64,000 nucleotides of DNA from Hydractinia symbiolongicarpus (lineage: Eukaryota; Cnidaria; Hydrozoa; Anthoathecata; Hydractiniidae), in assembly GCF_029227915.1 (NCBI RefSeq), contig NC_079880.1, positions 23,746,501-23,810,500 on the forward strand. The letters are read 5' to 3'. The notes beneath the pieces were generated by a model. That model searched no databases, was not told where the DNA came from, and worked only from the letters and a program-made list of their open reading frames with translations. The translations under genes and the position numbers were made by a program. Shown one piece after another: positions 1-12,535 of this stretch (the first letter of the stretch is position 1; every line of letters starts with the position of its first letter).

Positions 1-3000
1 GCATATGACAAAAATCTGCATGACGATGACGACACCAAGTACGAGTGTGACGATAATATTCATGCCATTTTTTGCTACGAGAAGTTGTTTCATTTCTTCC
101 GCTTTTTCACCTGGAAAAAGAATTGTTAAGTTTATTAACTACTAAGCGTGATTATGCGGGACAAATCAAAGTAGAACAGACTGAACATTTTATGGCAAAC
201 CTCCCTGGACATACGAAGATACAGAGAAAGATGCAGAGAAAGTAATATTAACTGACTTTAAAAAATTATTGGGAGAGTCATGTGAGAGACCAAATATGAA
301 GTCATTAATTTCTACTTATGATCTAAAGAATGGTTCTAACGTCTAAGATAGTTATTTAGTTGCGTTGTTGTTGTGTTTGCACTGTTCTCATGGTTTGGGT
401 ACTTTTTGTTTACAGTATCAATAGGAATAAAAGCTATCATGAAACACAATGAATAAAAATACGACGCAAATCATTTTATAAATTATTAACTATTTTATAT
501 TCATATTTATTAACAATTTATATTTTTATTTATTTTATACTGACACTGATGATAAGAAATATGCTGCATAAAATGTTGATATGCATTTAAACTTATTATT
601 GGACACTTTAAAAGATGAACTTGTGAAGGAACTCTGTTCAACTTCTCTACACTGGACCACCCCCCTCCCCCCTCACCTCCCTTACCTCTGTACACTGGAA
701 GTCAATAACTTTCCATCACATTTGAGTTTTTTTAATTAGACTTTAGAAAACCAAATTAACAGACTTTGTATTAACTTTGATATGTTTTCCAATCTTAATT
801 TTAATACGAAAACAAAAAATAGCTGTAAAAAGCCTGATGAAGAAAAGACAACAATGTAGACTTACATTTCTTTTCTTTTAAAAACTGCATATCTCTGCTT
901 CGATCATTGTAAAAGTTGTTGCATATTGGAAATCCAGGGGGTGGCTGAACTTCAAGTTCGGGTGCTTCGTTCAAAACCATAGCCATCCCCTCCAATGCAT
1001 GAACCTCAATATGACAGTGCATGAACCATTTTCCTGGATTGGTAGACTTTAATCGGATTATCTTAAAAGGGAAAAGGTAGCTTGTTTAATTGACAACAAA
1101 TTTGTACTTCCTTCCTTTTGTTATTCAGGTATTTCGCATGAATTTTTTATACTAAGAATATCCTCCCCATCATCATTTTTTTAAACAACACAAAACCCGG
1201 GTGAAAACTCGTATTTAGGAATCCAATTTTACCGTCAATATCGAAATTTAATTCTATTTTTGCAAATTAAGCTTATTTTGCCCACTATAAATATTCTTAC
1301 ATTTCGTTAATAATAATCTTATTATACTTTATGTTAACAGGTAAACAAGGATGCATGAAACACGAAGTACCAGTGCGGGAAGAATGTATAGTGGACAAAT
1401 TGCAGTGGATTTTTTCACAGGGTAATAGCTAGTTGTACACACTTTTTAAAATTACAACTTGATTGTTTCACTCACAGCATATCCTCCAGTAGGAATGATG
1501 ATGGTGTCTTTGCGTATTGGATCCTTCAGATTCATACCTGGAATGTTTCCATTTTTCCAAGAAGTGTTTCTCCACTTTGCATTGTTACAATACATCAACT
1601 TTGTGTTCCCGCAATCAATGTCATCATTTTGTCCTGTGAAAAAGCATATTTGACAAAATGTGACATTAACAACAATAACAACACCAACATAAGCACAAAG
1701 ACTATGGAAAAAACAACAAAAACAATAAAATAAGAACAATACAACGAAAAATCAACAAATAAGGGCATTAACAACAAAAACAACAACAACAACAAAAAGC
1801 ACGAAACAACAACAACAAAACAGTGATAAAAACAACAGTAACGAAGGCACGAAAATAATAATTTCACCTATCAATCTTCCAGTTTCTTCATCTTGTGGAG
1901 GATATCCCATCTTTAGCACGTAAAAACTGTGTCCATGAAGATGCATTGGATGGGCCCAACCCGACCCAGAGCCCATATTGAGCCATACAAACTGAATAGT
2001 TTTATTATAAGGCACGGTTAGTTCATAATGACAGTGACATATTTTGTCTTCTCCGCAATCTTTTTTTGCACAGTCATAATCTGATTCGATTTGCTCATTT
2101 TGAAATAATGAATTTACACCAGGATATTCAAATTTCCGTCCATTCACTGCACCCGGAATGTATTTCTCAATTCCTTCACCCGGAAAAGCAAAGTTTAAAA
2201 AATACTCCAACGAGTCATTTGTAAATGTTGGCGGGGGGTCTACTCGTCCAGCAGCTTTCATTTCAATTATTTTGATGCATTTTGCATTCTCAGCTACTGG
2301 GTAAGTTTCAAAGGGACAATTCAGAACAATACAAGGTCTTGTTGGTGTACATTTATCCCTTTTTGTTTTCGGTTCACCATCCAGCGATCCGGTATAGTGA
2401 AGAATAGCTTCGATGGAATGTTCTTTATCGACATCCTAAAAAACGAAGAAATTTAAGCTGTAAAATATGAATAAAGATGGAATAGTTTCGGAAGTTTGAA
2501 CGAAAACTAAGATTTTTAAAATAAAAACAGACAGAACATAACTTTTGTTAATTTGTGGTCCTGATTCATTTTTGTGGACGGATCTTTAATGTAAATAGGA
2601 GATAGAACTAATAATTACGGGATGTTGAATTTTATAATTGAGCTAAAAATTCTACAAATTGTTTCGAACTATAAAATAAAAAGATATCAATCCTCGTCTC
2701 CGAATTTCATTTTAGTCGTCCACCCTTAGGTGATACTTCACATAAGCATTCATCATTATATTACCTGTGGAAATAACAACTAACAACTAAGACATTGTCT
2801 TTGTGTATCTGTTACAACACATCTGTTTTCTATTGTTCTTCTGCTGGTAAGACGAGGGAAATATCCACGGGGTTATCAGCTAGTTTGTTGTATCTTTTAA
2901 AGAGCTTTTGATAAAAACTAAGTTGGTCATTCATACAAAAAAAGATTACCTCCATGCTCACAGCTCGTATCCAATAATTACCGTATGATTGGTCTGCATT

Positions 3001-6000
3001 TAAAATAAAATCGTATCTCTCCCCAGGGTTGATGATAAAAGATTCAACAACCCAGGGCTCTATATCATATCCATCCGAGGAGATAATAGTCAGTTCGTGG
3101 TTATCGATTGAAATGCGTAGTGGATATATACTTCCAGTTGCAATGACACGGAACCGATATTTGCTACCTCGCGTGACGTTAAACCACGCAAGAGGAGCCA
3201 TCACAGTCTTGCCTATAAAAAAATCGTAAAACCCCTGTAATTCAAACCTTTGATAAATTGAATTTCCAATAACTCTAAGTTTTAAATAACTCTAATTTGA
3301 TAAGGGTGGGAGGGGGGAAGGGACTATGGTGTATAGAGTGATTGGAAACTTGTTAGGGCAGATATTGACGCAGTGCTTGAAGAAGGTGATGCGTTTGATG
3401 TTGATGTTTTATTATCCTTTTCAAAAATATTCCTAATTTTTGAGTAAATCTAAGTCTAATATTTTTACATAGCATATTCTGAAGAAAAAAGCTGAAAAGT
3501 TCAAATTTGTGGTTTTCGTTTATTTAATTGGATCACTTGTCAAATCTTGAATTCGGTCTACGCAGGTAAATTTTTTTTCTAAAATACTTCTACGGTAAAT
3601 TTTTTTAAAAATTTGTTAACCTGATTAACGAAAATTGTGAAATTTCCATCCATATTTTATGAAACACTAAAAGTCGCGGCACATTAGAGAGAATTAATAT
3701 AGAAAAGGTCTGTTGAATGTAAAAAAAGACTTTGGTTACTTCATTACCTGTTATTTTATCAGTGTATCGTCCTTTCCCGTTAAATAACCCGGAAACCCAT
3801 GGTACGGCACTAAAATTTCCGCCATCTAATGTATGTGTGCTTTCGTACCGATCTCGACCAATGTAGTTACCGTAGATCATCTTGATGTAAACCTGAAAGA
3901 AATAAAACAGTGGTCACACCCGTGTTCTTAAATATCATCAATCTTATCCCCAGAACATCACCATCAGGTCGGGGATCGGAATGTCATCCTACTTATGCGC
4001 ACGTCTAGGTATTTTTCATGGACCTATTTATCATCCAATCCTGAGTCTTCGTCAGTTTGTTGTACTAATCAAGTTAATTTAATGGCGTACACAGTCAATT
4101 GATACCTTTACAACATTTTGGTCTGAAGATTTTATAACTTAACTATTTTGTTTTTATTTGACTAAAAACTTAAACGCAAATTTGCGCTATTAAATCTACC
4201 AGATACCGATTTCATCTTCGAAAAGAGGTTGGCCGTCCACAAAACACTTGTTAGGCCGTCCAAATAAAAAAAGCCTAGCAAGCCCTGGGAACAATGTTGG
4301 GTAAACAATATGTTTCATACCTCGTCTGAGTTTTCATGATGCCAATCTCCCACTGTCATTATCATGTCAGTAGGAACATCAACACCTTCACTTATCCTCT
4401 CTTTCACAATGAACGCTCCAAACACGCCGTTACTTCGTTGTGAACCCACGTGACTGTGATACCAAAATGTACCTTTTGGCTCCGCCTATAATTTAACAGA
4501 ATTTTTAGGTAACTACATGTATTTAGTGACTTAACATAACGAGAATATGAATAGCAAGGACGACATTGAACGCCTTAATCTCTCTTTTGCTCTTTCATAA
4601 TACTAAAATTATCAAGGGTTCAATTTTGATTATTTTCTCACAGAGAAAGAAGGATCTCAAACCTCAAATTTTTATTTGTTTAACAATCTACATATCACCT
4701 AAAACTGCGACAACAAATTATCATGATGAGGCACTCAGGTGAATTATGGTGTGTCCTCACAAAGTTTGTGTTGAAAAGAATGACATCGTCATAGCATCCT
4801 TAGCCGTTGATGAGTTTAGGTTTATTATGGTAAAAAAAGTTATGCTTATTTTCTGCACAAACTTTGCAGGGTCGTCCCGCAAATCGCCTGAGCAGACCGT
4901 TCTATTTGCCACATCTCAGATGCACAATGGTCACACTCACCTTGAATGAATGTGTGAAGCTCTGACCGGCAGCAATAGGACATTGCGTAATATAAGGCAT
5001 GCCATCAAAATAAGGAGTGTCTTTTTGATGCAATCCATGGAAATGTATCGTTAACGAATCGCTGAGCATCATGTTACGTATGTGAACGGTTACTGTTTGG
5101 CCTTCATACACAACAAGTGGTGGCCCTGGAACAGAACCATTAACTGCTTTCACCATTCTGTTAACACCATCCACCGTAATGACTTTGTCTTCTGGTACCT
5201 TTGTGGAGATAAAAAGCTTCACTATTAGTTCATGTTACTCACATGTTAAAAATTTTAGGTTTGATTGCTTACTCTGATTACTCTGATAGAACAACTTCAA
5301 GGCGTATATCAAACAGGAAATCAAAAGAGGTGAAATTTTAGCAAAGCGGTCATTTTCTGTTGTCGAGTTATAGCTGTCTTTACACTAAGTTTTTTTTTAT
5401 TTTTTCTCTCCGAGGTGACAGAAAGATTGCACCTATGCACAAAAGATTAATTTCAAACTTCCTCTTACAGCTTGTTTTCTTAAGCTTAAAAAAGCCCTGG
5501 GAATGTCAAATAATCTTAGAATTTATTGATGACGCAATGTAAAAGCAAACAAGACAATTTAACGCCATGTTTGTTTACATATACAAATGCGCGTGTGTAA
5601 ACGCAAGATTGTTGTGGTGACATCCACTTTGCTAGGTAGAAGTTTTGTCCGAAATTACATTGGATAAAAAATGCAACCTCGTCCCCAGGGCTTCTTTTTC
5701 TTCTTCTGATTTTTTCTCGCTGTCCAATATCAGAGAAGAAAAAAGAAGTTCAGAGACTAAGTTAAAAGGAAAATTATCATTCCTTAAAATCGACCTCGTG
5801 AAGAAAGCAGAAATGCAAGGACAGAGAATACTGAAAGTTAAAGAACATTTTCTTGTCTCTTCCACAAGAACAAAAGCATTGTAGTCATTCATTCCATTCT
5901 AAGTTTTTCAACATTCTTTCCCGGGGCTTCTTGGCTTCTTCAATTTGAAAACAGATGCCTGTCGCAAAGGAAAATCACTTGTATTATAGACAACTGTTTC

Positions 6001-6290
6001 TTTGTACAACACCGAACAATAGCATCTCAAAAGCGACTTACACGTGTCGTGTAATTTGAGTGATGTTCATTGTAGAGATATAATTTCCCTTTGTGTGCGT
6101 ATACTAAGTTCTTTTCGTATATCATCGTCAACTTCTCCTGAATAACAAGCCAGTACTCGCACGTCGTTTTAGTAGGAGAGCACTCCTCATAATTAAGTCC
6201 ATCTGGGTGCACTTTTGTGGAGATATACGGTAAAAAAGTACATGCAAATAAAAAAGTCTTTATAAAAAATTGTTTGATGTGTATGTCCAT
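1..6290 (-). CDS. Laccase-like multicopper oxidase, membrane-anchored, 3' partial
   Basis: Nine exons join in frame with GT/AG borders: 6290-6042, 5216-4941, 4485-4321, 3892-3748, 3212-2950, 2435-1868, 1633-1476, 1061-866 and 110-1 (continues off the window), at least 710 residues. Exon 1 begins with a signal peptide (MDIHIKQFFIKTFLFACTFL). All four copper signatures are visible: HFHGLHQ (exon 2), WYHSHVG (exon 3), HPMHLHGH (exon 6) and HCHIEVHALEGM (exon 8). The last supplies the type-1 copper ligands, including a possible axial Met. Exon 5 is the middle cupredoxin domain. The last exon encodes a hydrophobic stretch (NIIVTLVLGVVIVMQIFVIC), so the enzyme is probably anchored with its catalytic domains outside the cell. 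The family oxidises phenols, catechols or metal ions and reduces O2 to water. The substrate cannot be inferred. Exon joins agree in phase throughout, which makes this model strong. The exon 2 acceptor has a second possible position 5 bases upstream. Confidence 0.88.
1663..1834. repeat. (AAC)n-rich low-complexity tract in oxidase intron
   Basis: Imperfect AAC/AACAAC triplet repeats fill most of the intron between exons 6 and 7 of the oxidase gene. Long open frames here on the minus strand (Leu/Val/Phe-rich) are by-products of the repeat and not coding sequence. Confidence 0.8.
5674..5755. repeat. Palindromic short element, copy in oxidase intron 1
   Basis: Starts with CAACCTCGTCCCCAGGGCTT, the terminal motif of a dispersed family in this window. 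It is followed by an imperfect hairpin: a TTCTTTTTCTTCTTCTGAT arm and its near reverse complement about 40 bases later. It lies in the first intron of the oxidase gene. The far end of the family motif is not clearly present, so this copy may be truncated or mixed. Confidence 0.5.
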
Positions 6291-7488
6291 GTTTTATCAG
6301 GTTTAACTGTTCATCAACTCCTAATATTTACCATTTTTCCAAAGAACTATTAATGGAATCCAATATTGCTTTATATTATACTCTCTATTTTATAGTTTTA
6401 GTGTATTTATATATTTCATATTCGTCTATACATCATATTATTCTTTCTTGATGAAATTTAAAGCGGCTAGCAAGAAGGATGAACAGCAATTACCACGCAT
6501 GATTGACTTGCTGCCAGAATGAATAAACAAAAGCAAAATGAGTGTTTTCGGTATGATTTTATTTCTTCGAGGTGTAATACAGCATGCAGAAAAACATGAA
6601 ACTACCTTACCAACCATAATTCCTCTTTTGAACGCTGAGGCTTTCTTGCCATCTTTTAACGAGGTAGTGGCTTGTGAGAGCATCTTTGCGAAGAACGGAA
6701 AAATAGGCGGAAAAAACGGGAAAACGGGTGGCATATACAAAGCACTTACGTAATAAAAGGGGCAATGAATTTAGGGGCAATGATTATCAGAGGGTGGGAA
6801 CAATTAAGGTGTGGTGATTGTTAGTGAGAGTTGTTATTATGGGGCAGTGATAATTAGGGGGCAGTATAATAAAAATGAAAATAGGCACAATAAATTTTTC
6901 TGTCAAATACCGCCCTGTCCGAAATAAATATCTAATTCAAGAATGTTTTGAAGGCATTGTTTAAAAAATGAACGCAGATTTTAGGCTGTGGACCAAATGG
7001 ATCAAATAAAGTTAAAAGGTAATATTTAGTAATAGAAGGAAATTCTTCGACAACAACAGATCTTTGACCAGAGAGTGACAAAGATATTTACTGCAGCTGT
7101 AGTAAATCATGCAACAGATCATGTTGAATTTAATATAGGTATGCGCAGATAAAGTATTTTAAATTATCTCTTTATTGAGTTAACACCATAGTCGCACGGT
7201 TTTTTCCAGTAAAACATAAAATTGGGAGAACTTTTTTGTCAAAACAGCAATTTTAAGTCATGGCAGCCCGTATGTCCTATTAAACGATGTTAGAACCTTA
7301 GTATGGTTAGCCGCACTTTAAAAAGTCTGGTATACAGATCTCAAGTGTACATATGGATCGTTGAATGTAGACTTTGCAGAGCAATAGAAAATCCTATTTT
7401 ACGCATATGACGTATTGTGAAAAATTATTGTGTGTAAAAGCCATTTTAAAGCAAGCATTATGAATGTAGTGAATACTACTTTTTCATA
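6291..7488. other. Intergenic, no gene seen
   Basis: AT-rich sequence upstream of the oxidase gene. Short open frames on both strands show no recognisable domains and no splice-consistent continuation. The oxidase promoter should lie just above 6290, but no convincing core element was identified. Confidence 0.5.
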
Positions 7489-7548
7489 TGACATATTGTA
7501 TGACGTATTGTATGACGTATTGTATGACGTATTGTATGACGTATTGTA
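7489..7548. repeat. 12-bp tandem repeat, five copies
   Basis: Five head-to-tail copies of TGACGTATTGTA; the first has one change (TGACATATTGTA). The unit contains TGACGTA, a CRE/ATF-like core, but its tandem nature and lack of a nearby gene start argue for a simple minisatellite. Confidence 0.9.
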
Positions 7549-7854
7549 AATAATATTATATGATGTTATGTGATAAGAAGGTCTAAATGTTCTGTAAACT
7601 TTTCCATTGTGCGTGAGATTATTATCTTGATATGATAACAGTGAAATGTAGTTGATAATGATTCTATCAGAAAAAGAGATATGTAAGCGTTTCTGGCTGA
7701 CAAAACAAAACTTTGTATTCATGTTGTTGTCGAGATGAGTGCATGAAGAGACAATAAATCGTAAACATGTTAGTTCTTTTCCATTATGAACATGAATTAC
7801 TGAAGTTGGTTCTTTCTCGATGCGTTGTTGTTGCAGTTAAAATCGTTGTGTTTG

Positions 7855-7921
7855 TTTTTTGTTGTTTTTTGTTTTTGTTTTTGTTGTTTTTGTTATTGTT
7901 GTTGTTGTTGTTGTTGTTGTG
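7855..7921. repeat. GTTTTT / GTT low-complexity repeat
   Basis: A run of GTTTTT and GTT units ending in about eight GTT triplets. Simple-sequence DNA with no coding meaning. Confidence 0.85.
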
Positions 7922-8026
7922 TGTGGAATGGAATTAGTGTTTCAATTAGTTTTTCATATCATTAATGTTTAAATTTTTTTTGGAGCAAGTTATCCTATCA
8001 GCCCAAATTTTCTAAAACGAAAACTA

Positions 8027-8226
8027 GAACCGACGAATACTAGGGCCAACGAAACCTGGGACCGACAATACTAGGGCCAAAAAAAACCGAGAGAGACGAA
8101 AACTAGGATCAACGAAAACTAGGACCGACGAAACCTGGGACCGAGGAAAACTAGGAACAACAAATACTAGGGCTGACGAAAACTGGGGCCGACGAATAAT
8201 AGGGCCGATGAAACCTGGGTGCGACA
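8027..8226. repeat. Degenerate minisatellite, unit about 16 bp
   Basis: About 12 degenerate copies of a unit close to GACGAAAACTAGGGCC, alternating with the variant GACGAAACCTGGGACC. The alternation suggests a higher-order unit of about 32 bp. A Pro/Ser/Phe-rich minus-strand open frame across it is a by-product of the repeat. Confidence 0.85.
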
Positions 8227-8977
8227 AAAGAAGCGTGAAGAGTGTATTTTTTACTGAGATGATGTTTAGTGATATTCATTTTATTTTAATCATTGAATTT
8301 CTTTTTTAAAAGATAAGCTAACACAGCATGCACTAAGGAGGATTTGATCTTTAGGAGGATTTGATCTCTAAACTATCGTTTTAATTAAAGATTCGTATTA
8401 AAGGCCTAGTTACATTTGAACGTTCAATTGCGGTTACCGATGTCTACTTAAGTTTAAGAAGTTGTACATTACTGAAAGTTGTACCGGGGCTAACATGCTA
8501 GTCTTACCACTCTAAAGGTTTACTCTGCTACATCCCAGAGACAACAATAATCTTACAATAGGGTTAATTAGCAAGTGAAGTACACGTTATTCTGGAATAA
8601 ACGCTTATCTGTAGGAAAGTTCCAGAAACTAATGTCGCAGAAATTAGGATGGAACTCTTTGATTCAAAAAGGAACGGCATGTTATATTTTTTGATTCAAA
8701 AATATAAAATTGTAATTTCCTCTTTCGAGCTCCAAACAAACAGAATGCATTTAAATAACTTTTCTTAAGCCTATGGAATTTGTTTTTTTATAATTTCTGT
8801 GTTTTCTTTTACATCTCTGCGAACGAGCTGTTGACGTTGTTTCTGTTAGTTACTCAAATAGTAATGTTATGTTGAATCATTTTATGACTATGGATGGTGC
8901 AAGGTAGCTAGCTAACTTTCTTTTCTTGTTAATATTACGAAGTAAGAAATTAGTAAATGCTATAATATTTGTCGATA

Positions 8978-9110
8978 CTAGTCGCTGGCTCGTGGAAAAA
9001 TCATCGGTTTCGCCCGTCCTTTTTATACCGCATGGTGTGCGTCTCGCTACTCGCGGTACTATTTTGCGTGACAGACAGAGACAGACGTATACGGGTATTA
9101 AAATATAGAT
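8978..9110 (-). mobile_element. Helitron-like non-autonomous element end, degenerate
   Basis: On the minus strand this ends in an imperfect hairpin followed by CTAG, as in the cleaner copy at 25556-25697. On the plus strand it reads ACTAGTCG, then the hairpin arms (CTCGTGGA...), then CGCCCGTCC, a CTCGCTACTCGCG block and a GACAGACAGA microsatellite. A hairpin a few bases upstream of terminal CTAG fits Helitron/Helentron 3' ends. The family assignment is inference. Confidence 0.5.
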
Positions 9111-9327
9111 AATTATTTTTATTATTATTATTATTATATTTGGGAACAGATTAGTCATTCCTTAGTTGCTGTGTCTAATCACTTGTTTCGATGTTTTCTC
9201 TCTTTCTGGTACTTCTGTTCCATCCTCTTCACCTAGTCATTTCTTTTACCAAGCTTTTTGTTCCATCCTCTTCACGCAGTCATCTCTTTTACAAAGCTTT
9301 TGTTCCACCCTCTGCATTTAGCCATTT

Positions 9328-9675
9328 AGATAGATAGATGTGCATATTTTACATGGATAGCCTCACAAATATTGAAGGATATACCCTTTCTATTATTTCC
9401 AGGAGGGGCCATGGTTTAGATGGAGAGTCCTAGAGTATTTAATGCTCAATTTAAGCTACGTAGACCCAATAAGGCCCCGCGCTCTACTAGACAACTCCCG
9501 CAACATCCAACGGCCCACACAGTGTGCCATCTCCCCAATTTCCCTCACATGGATTAGGTTAACCCGGGGCTATGGTAACATTCACTCGCCCATGTTGAAT
9601 CGCAGTAACAAAGAATCGAACCCCGGTCTCCCGCACAGAGTACGAGAGATATAACCGTTAATCTACGGCGCTAAG
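9328..9675 (-). mobile_element. tRNA-derived SINE, family A
   Basis: On the minus strand a tRNA-like head occupies about 9675-9610: an A-box-like segment, then the B box GGGTTCGATTC (on the plus strand GAATCGAACC at 9613-9622). A body follows, with CGTAGCTTAAATTGAGC and ATTAAATACT, and the element ends in an ATAG repeat near 9330. The body matches a second copy on the plus strand at 60693-60932 over more than 150 bases, including GCACACTGTGTGGGC and CATGTAAAATATGCACAT. Together these show a dispersed SINE and not a tRNA gene. Confidence 0.75.
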
Positions 9676-11448
9676 CATTTTGGTAATAAGAATCCAGGAA
9701 ATTAATAAAAATTCCTTTTTATACATACACTCCTAATACTTTCATATTTAATTTTATTAGCAATCTTTTCCTCATCGCTGTAATTTTAACTTATATTTAA
9801 TCACAAACGTCAAAAAAGAAGTGCTGCCAAGGACTTACCCAGGGGCTATTGAAATGACACTAGTATTAGTACAACTTTAATTTGACAAATTTGGATAAAT
9901 CTCAGGAAAAGATTTATTATTTGTAATCTAAATTTTAAAGCTAGATTTCTGTTGATGTGAGTAGCTTGCTTGAACATAAGGTTAAGGTTATACGTGAGAA
10001 AGAAGTTGTGAAGTAGAGAGTGTCAACATTGATAGCAGAGATGAAATAAAGTAAATTATAAAGCTATGTCGTAAAATGTTTTCACTACCTTATATAAACT
10101 TCCTTTTTTTATTTCTAAAAAAAATAAACATGTATACAGAATAGAAAAAAGGTTGAAGGAGATATAGCGGTTGGTAGGAAAGATTGTTTTTGCGAATTAT
10201 GAGTATAATTAAGTATCCAAATACATTTTAGACTTTTTTAAAAAAAGTAATTTAACCACAAGCGGTTTTAAACTGTTTTTATTGATGCAGATGAAGCTTA
10301 ACATTTTCGACATTGATTTTTGATATATTTATATACATATTTATATATATACATATAAAATCATTTATTAAAACATACCTGACACATAAGCAGAAAGGTT
10401 GTTGACAGGAAGACAGGAAAATAACAAAATCAACAGCAGGTTATAATTTAAAGCAACAGTCTCGATGGGGTCAATAGGGTCCGGATAGCTGTATTTTTGG
10501 CTTTTAAAGGACTAATAATTGTCTTTAAATGTTTAAAAGAAGTGAGTCTGAGGTGAGGTGAGTCTTTAAATGTTTAAAAGAAGTGAGGCAGAAGACATCG
10601 CGTATTTGTTGTGATAACCAGTCAACATGAAGTATGAATATACAAGAAAACAATTTAAAATGTGAAATTTGAGTATCTAGCGCAACTTTCGTGTTTGTGA
10701 TGTTTTGTATTGGCAGACAACATATTGTTTGTGACGTAAGTTGTGTTATTTTCTTGTGAAATACAAATTGGATTATGTACTTCAATAAGTTCCTCGTAAT
10801 CTGGGTTTGTGTTTTTAAAGAAGCAGTAAAATCTGGCCTGAGGCTTGGCTGTTCTTATTTTTTTGCTCTTTTAGGCTGATTTGTCCTTATTTTAATGAGG
10901 ATAAACTGCAGAATTTAACTTCATTTTAATCATAATTATTTTTTTTTCCTCTCGAATTTATGGAGAAAATTGGATGGTTTTGTCGCTGATGTATCTAACT
11001 TTATCATTGTGTTCGTGAACTATCGCGTGTATTATTTAACTCTTTTATGCTGATAACATTTTTTTTACAATTACAATAAACCAGTTTGAATCAACAAAAA
11101 ACACAACAAGCGTAGGCTTCCCAGTCATCTTTCGCTAATATTCCAATACTCCCACTAAATAAATCTCCTACTCAGACAATCACATGCACTCCGCCGCAGA
11201 GCTTCCTTCAAAATATCCCTATAAGTTTTATTTTAATTGTTTACGAGATATGTCTGTGGAGAAGGGCATGTAACTGTTTATAATGTTGAATTTGTTCGTG
11301 ACAAGATAATTCTTGAGAACTTAAAGTTGAAAATGTCAACATTAATGACTATTTGTCAACCTGATGACGTCAATGTCAACATAAATTATTTCTACATGTA
11401 ATTTTTTGCGACATTACTTCAGTGACATTATTTTGTAGTGATAGAAAG
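9676..11448. other. Intergenic, no gene seen
   Basis: AT-rich sequence with an AT microsatellite near 10318-10362 and a 32-base near-duplicate at 10526-10590 (GTCTTTAAATGTTTAAAAGA occurs twice). No supported gene. The last part must contain the promoter and 5' UTR of the ankyrin gene. Confidence 0.5.
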
Positions 11449-11934
11449 ATGCCATTTTTTAAAGATACAAAACAGAAGAAAACCAAATCCGTGAATAACA
11501 ATGTTTTGTTGCGTTCCGTGCAATCGTTAGATCGTAATTCTTCGCTCAAAAAGATGGGTTCTCAGTTTGACGAAACCGACAAAAAGAAATCGATCAGTCG
11601 CAGTTGCACATATGCCGACGAAGAAACAATTTTATTAAACGCTGTTGCCAGAGAAGATACGGCGTCGGTACGACGCGTGCTTGCCAATGGACGTGTAAAT
11701 ATAAACGTTATCCGACATCCCGGTTTGTCGCCGTTACATCGTGCTTGTATTACGGGAAATCTGAACATCGTCAAGCTGTTATTGCGTTACGGCGCCGATT
11801 TAAACCAAGTGTCGAAAACGGGAACTACGGCTTTAAAAATTGCCGCGTTGCACGGACATTTTGATGTCTCTGAATATTTGATAGCTATGGGTGCCAAAGA
11901 CGGAGATATTGTACATGGTGTACAAGAGGAGTGA
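11449..11934 (+). CDS. Small ankyrin-repeat protein, PPP1R27/NRARP-like
   Basis: A 161-residue intronless frame starting at the ATG at 11449 (an in-frame GTG upstream at 11422 is not needed). Residues 1-55 are Lys/Ser-rich and probably disordered. About residues 58-152 form ankyrin repeats, clearest in GLSPLHRACITGNLNIVKLL followed by RYGADLNQ and a second repeat ending in YLIAMGAKDG. The order and length (one degenerate repeat, then two good ones) resemble vertebrate PPP1R27 and the Notch-feedback protein NRARP, both small ankyrin-only regulators. I see no clear RVxF motif for PP1 docking. Codon use is less AT-biased than its surroundings. The fold is certain from sequence; the partner is inference. 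Confidence 0.8.
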   Translation: MPFFKDTKQKKTKSVNNNVLLRSVQSLDRNSSLKKMGSQFDETDKKKSISRSCTYADEETILLNAVAREDTASVRRVLANGRVNINVIRHPGLSPLHRACITGNLNIVKLLLRYGADLNQVSKTGTTALKIAALHGHFDVSEYLIAMGAKDGDIVHGVQEE

Positions 11935-12367
11935 TCAAGGCTGGAAAAAATACTAGATGGCTGAAAACACTAGTAGCTTTATGCCAAACTCTGGTAACAG
12001 TCCGATAAAAGATAAACACGTATTATGTGCGTTCTTAAAAAAACTCTTGGTTGAACCCGTGCACTTGGAAGAGCGTTGGATTCAGCTGAAAAAGACCTTA
12101 GATGTACAATATTTGTTGTTAAATATTTAGATACTGTAAATATCATTTTTAAACTACTCTATTATGACTAAAAGAAAAAGGATGTTGTGTCTGGACTGAT
12201 TTTATTTTGATAAGCCACAATTAACTTTGCGCAAAAACTCGTCTAATTACCTTATCGGTAAAGAAAAGTCGGTAAAATGATCAAATATAAGCAACTTTTT
12301 ACCAACTTACTATTTTTACGGACTTTTATGCCGAAATTATTTTACCTATGATGACATTCAATTTGAC

Positions 12368-12535
12368 TCAAATAAATACACACCGACTACCATGCACCAC
12401 ACCATACGTACACATGTAGTGTGTGATTCTAACACATTCATTGCTGATCCCTAAAAATGCTCCAGAAAAGGTTCCTAAGAAAGCCGGTGGTCCCTTAGCA
12501 GTTCTGATCACGTAAGTTTCGTTGTACGTGATAAT
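12368..12535 (-). CDS. Possible terminal coding exon of an unknown gene
   Basis: On the minus strand a pyrimidine-rich acceptor (TTTCTTTCTTTTAG) at 12549-12536 leads into an open frame of 55 codons ending in TGA at 12370-12368. The peptide starts IITYNETYVIRTAKGPPAFL and continues with a small-residue, possibly membrane-embedded segment (GTFSGAFLGIS). I do not recognise it. The exon signal and protein-like composition support coding, but no phase-compatible upstream exon was confirmed; the candidate at 14206-14275 ends in the wrong phase unless another exon lies between. Confidence 0.3.
   Translation of the reverse strand: MITYNETYVIRTAKGPPAFLGTFSGAFLGISNECVRITHYMCTYGVVHGSRCVFI

Noticed and set aside
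1595-1867. Leu/Val/Phe-rich minus-strand frame as a membrane protein
   Set aside because: It is a translation of the AAC/GTT repeat in an oxidase intron.
8024-8227. Pro/Ser-rich minus-strand frame
   Set aside because: It is a translation of the 16-bp minisatellite.
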